Shown here: positions 7,335 to 8,672 of the stretch, piece after piece
How the letters are laid out: the number at the start of each line of letters is the position of its first letter
How positions within the stretch are numbered: the stretch's first letter is position 1
Source: an uncultured Bacteroidales bacterium
GTDB lineage: Bacteria; Bacteroidota; Bacteroidia; Bacteroidales; Paludibacteraceae
Reading direction: 5' to 3'
NCBI GenBank assembly: GCA_937886455.1
Contig: CALGCU010000297.1
Location: forward strand, 1-8,672
Length of the DNA stretch: 8,672 nucleotides
Translations under genes and position numbers: made by a program
The notes under the pieces: model-generated
What the model saw: only the letters and a program-made list of their open reading frames with translations
Told to the model about the DNA's origin: nothing
Database searches by the model: none

Positions 7335-7859
7335 TTAGTCTTTAATCATTTCGCCAAAGAGTTTAATAAACTCCTCCTCGAAATTGGGAGTGAAAACGCC
7401 TTGCCCCCAATTCTCTTTCAGCTCTTTCATACTCCAGAAACGCCCGCCGTCGGTTTCGGCGCTGGGCGTGATATTGCCATCGAATGTACAACGATGTGGA
7501 AAAACGAGCTCGCATTCACACTCTGAGTCATACACATAATGTTCCAAGCGTTCAGCATCAAACTCCGTAATGCCGATTTCCTCTTTGGCCTCTCTTCGCA
7601 ATGCCATCTCTACACTCTCGCCCAAGTCTACATGCCCTCCCACAGCGGTATCCCATTTCCCGGGCTGGATATCTTTCCATAAAGGTCGGTGTTGCAGGTA
7701 TATTTCGCCTTGGCTGTTGAACACGTGCAAGTGCACCACAGGGTGCAATAATTTGCTTCCATTGTGACATTCGCCGCGAGTGGCGGCACCAATTATTTGG
7801 CCGGCGTTGTCCACTAAGGGGAACATCTCTTCTGCGTTGTCTTGTAGAGTTGAAATCAT
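7335..7859 (-). CDS. Nudix hydrolase, IDI/YfcD-like
   Basis: A cytoplasmic Nudix enzyme of 174 residues. The complete Nudix box (G-x5-E-x7-REA-K-EE-I-G-I) spans residues 75-97, with metal-binding Glu90, Glu93 and Glu94. The N-terminal layout is FPLVDNAGQIIG near 13-24, LHPVVHLHVFN at 38-48 and QHRPLWKDIQPGKWD at 56-70. It resembles the YfcD/isopentenyl-diphosphate-isomerase-like branch rather than MutT. I do not see the full catalytic set of a type I IDI, so a pyrophosphohydrolase of unknown substrate is more likely. The start lies 11 bp downstream of the queA stop on the same strand, suggesting co-transcription. The gene converges on radA. No obvious minus-strand terminator is visible after its stop. 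Confidence 0.9.
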   Translation of the reverse strand: MISTLQDNAEEMFPLVDNAGQIIGAATRGECHNGSKLLHPVVHLHVFNSQGEIYLQHRPLWKDIQPGKWDTAVGGHVDLGESVEMALRREAKEEIGITEFDAERLEHYVYDSECECELVFPHRCTFDGNITPSAETDGGRFWSMKELKENWGQGVFTPNFEEEFIKLFGEMIKD

Positions 7860-7870
7860 AAGGATATGCT

Positions 7871-8672
7871 TTAAGGGATGAGTAAGGAGCTGTCGCCATA
7901 GCTAAGGAAACGGAAATCATTGTCCAATGCGTAGCGGTATATGTCTTTCCATTTTGAACCTCCAATAAAGGCCGACACGAGCAGCAACAAAGTGCTTTGT
8001 GGCTGATGAAAATTTGTAATCATCTGCTTCACTATGTGGTATTTATAACCGGGTGCTATGATGATTTGCGTACTTGTGTGTAGCGCTTGCAGATTATGGC
8101 ATGTCAGGTAGTTGGCGATGTGTTGCAAAGCTTGCATCGGTGTAAGTGCTTCGGGACGACCGTCGTCTGCAGAACCGGCCGGTCGGGTAGCTGCAGCATA
8201 TTCGTAGGGTGCCCATTGTTTCACATGTAGGTCTTCTTCGGCAATGTCGGGGTTTTGTGCAATTGCCACACCGATATAATATAGGCTTTCCAATGTTCGT
8301 ACCGAGGTGGTTCCCACGGCGATACAGCTACCGTTGTGGGCAAGAAGTTTATCAATTACGCTGCGCTTCACGCTGATGTATTCTGTATGCATCTCGTGGC
8401 CGGCAATTTCTTCACTTTTTACCGGTTTGAACGTACCGGCGCCCACATGAAGCGTAACCTCCTCGCGCTCAATGCCGTTCTCGTCAATGGTTCTCAGAAC
8501 ATCTTCTGTGAAGTGAAGCCCCGCTGTGGGAGCCGCTACGCTACCTTTTATTTTCGAGTACACGGTTTGGTAGGTGGTTTTGTCGCTTTCTTGTGTTGGG
8601 CGGTTCAAATATGGAGGAATGGGTAGTTCGCCTACACTTTCAAGGATTTCGGCGAAGGTTACATCAGTATCA
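7871..8672 (-). CDS. queA: S-adenosylmethionine:tRNA ribosyltransferase-isomerase QueA (5'-truncated by the window edge)
   Basis: QueA transfers and isomerises the ribosyl part of SAM onto 7-aminomethyl-7-deazaguanine in tRNA, making epoxyqueuosine at wobble position 34. The frame stays open from 8671 to the right edge, so the 266 visible residues are the C-terminal part. Comparison with E. coli suggests that roughly 140 residues are missing. Visible family motifs are LPIPPYLNRP, GSVAAPTAGLHF (residues 43-54 of the fragment), LHVGAGTFKPV, AVGTTSVRTLES, TNFHQPQSTLLLLVSAF and the terminal FLSYGDSSLL. The codon at 8608 is TTG (Leu) inside PPYLNR, not a real start. Between SVRTLES and STQIIIAPG it carries about 50 residues more than E. 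coli QueA, including a GC-rich Pro/Ala/Gly/Asp stretch. Confidence 0.95.
   Translation of the reverse strand, partial: DTDVTFAEILESVGELPIPPYLNRPTQESDKTTYQTVYSKIKGSVAAPTAGLHFTEDVLRTIDENGIEREEVTLHVGAGTFKPVKSEEIAGHEMHTEYISVKRSVIDKLLAHNGSCIAVGTTSVRTLESLYYIGVAIAQNPDIAEEDLHVKQWAPYEYAAATRPAGSADDGRPEALTPMQALQHIANYLTCHNLQALHTSTQIIIAPGYKYHIVKQMITNFHQPQSTLLLLVSAFIGGSKWKDIYRYALDNDFRFLSYGDSSLLIP

Noticed and set aside
7335..7859. Nudix protein as a type I isopentenyl-diphosphate isomerase
   Set aside because: The IDI-like N-terminal layout is present, but I could not place the full set of IDI catalytic residues. The complete Nudix box fits a hydrolase better.
7558..7965. A 135-residue minus-strand reading frame overlapping the Nudix gene and queA
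   Set aside because: It is a shadow frame across the 3' end of queA and the start of the Nudix gene, both of which have clear family motifs. Its own protein is Arg-rich and without recognisable domains.
8608..8672. QueA starting at the TTG at 8608
   Set aside because: The frame stays open to the window edge and encodes the conserved LPIPPYLNRP segment across this codon, so the gene simply continues outside the window.
1..8672. A defence, mobile or otherwise novel multi-gene system
   Set aside because: I see no transposase, integrase, nuclease, reverse transcriptase, toxin, repeat array or attachment site. The genes are housekeeping or known Bacteroidota families.

Overview
The window looks like ordinary chromosome from a Bacteroidales bacterium (phylum Bacteroidota). 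Four things point there. The genes have no recognisable Shine-Dalgarno sequences. The one convincing promoter element is a TAnnTTTG box, the Bacteroidota -7 motif. Several genes belong to families I know mainly from this phylum (DUF4199, DUF6452, DUF6048 and a DUF7935-like protein). The transketolase and QueA carry the sequence features I associate with Bacteroidales. I cannot name a genus from the sequence.

Bases 1-91 are a short regulatory region with a perfect 6-bp-arm inverted repeat and a TAnnTTTG box. From 92 to 7234 there are eight tightly packed plus-strand genes with gaps of 30 bp or less and two overlaps: a four-TM DUF4199 protein, a GtrB/DPM1-type glycosyltransferase, a membrane-anchored DUF7935-like protein, a DUF6452-type lipoprotein, a DUF6048-type outer-membrane barrel, transketolase, the manganese exporter MntP and RadA. 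This spacing suggests one operon. It closes with a plausible terminator region at 7246-7310. On the minus strand, and convergent with it, lie a 3' portion of queA (its start is beyond the right edge) and a Nudix hydrolase 11 bp downstream of queA. No stretch longer than about 100 bp lacks a gene.

Functionally, the first five genes are envelope-associated: lipid-linked sugar synthesis with a small polytopic partner, a membrane-anchored protein, and a lipoprotein/barrel pair. The next three are housekeeping: pentose-phosphate metabolism, Mn(II) efflux and recombination repair. The minus-strand pair combines queuosine tRNA modification with a Nudix enzyme of uncertain substrate.

I found no tRNA, rRNA, CRISPR array, insertion sequence, phage or toxin-antitoxin gene, and no clearly new defence or mobile system. 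The most useful leads are the DUF4199-glycosyltransferase pairing, which resembles GtrA/GtrB in layout, and the overlapping lipoprotein/barrel pair of unknown function.
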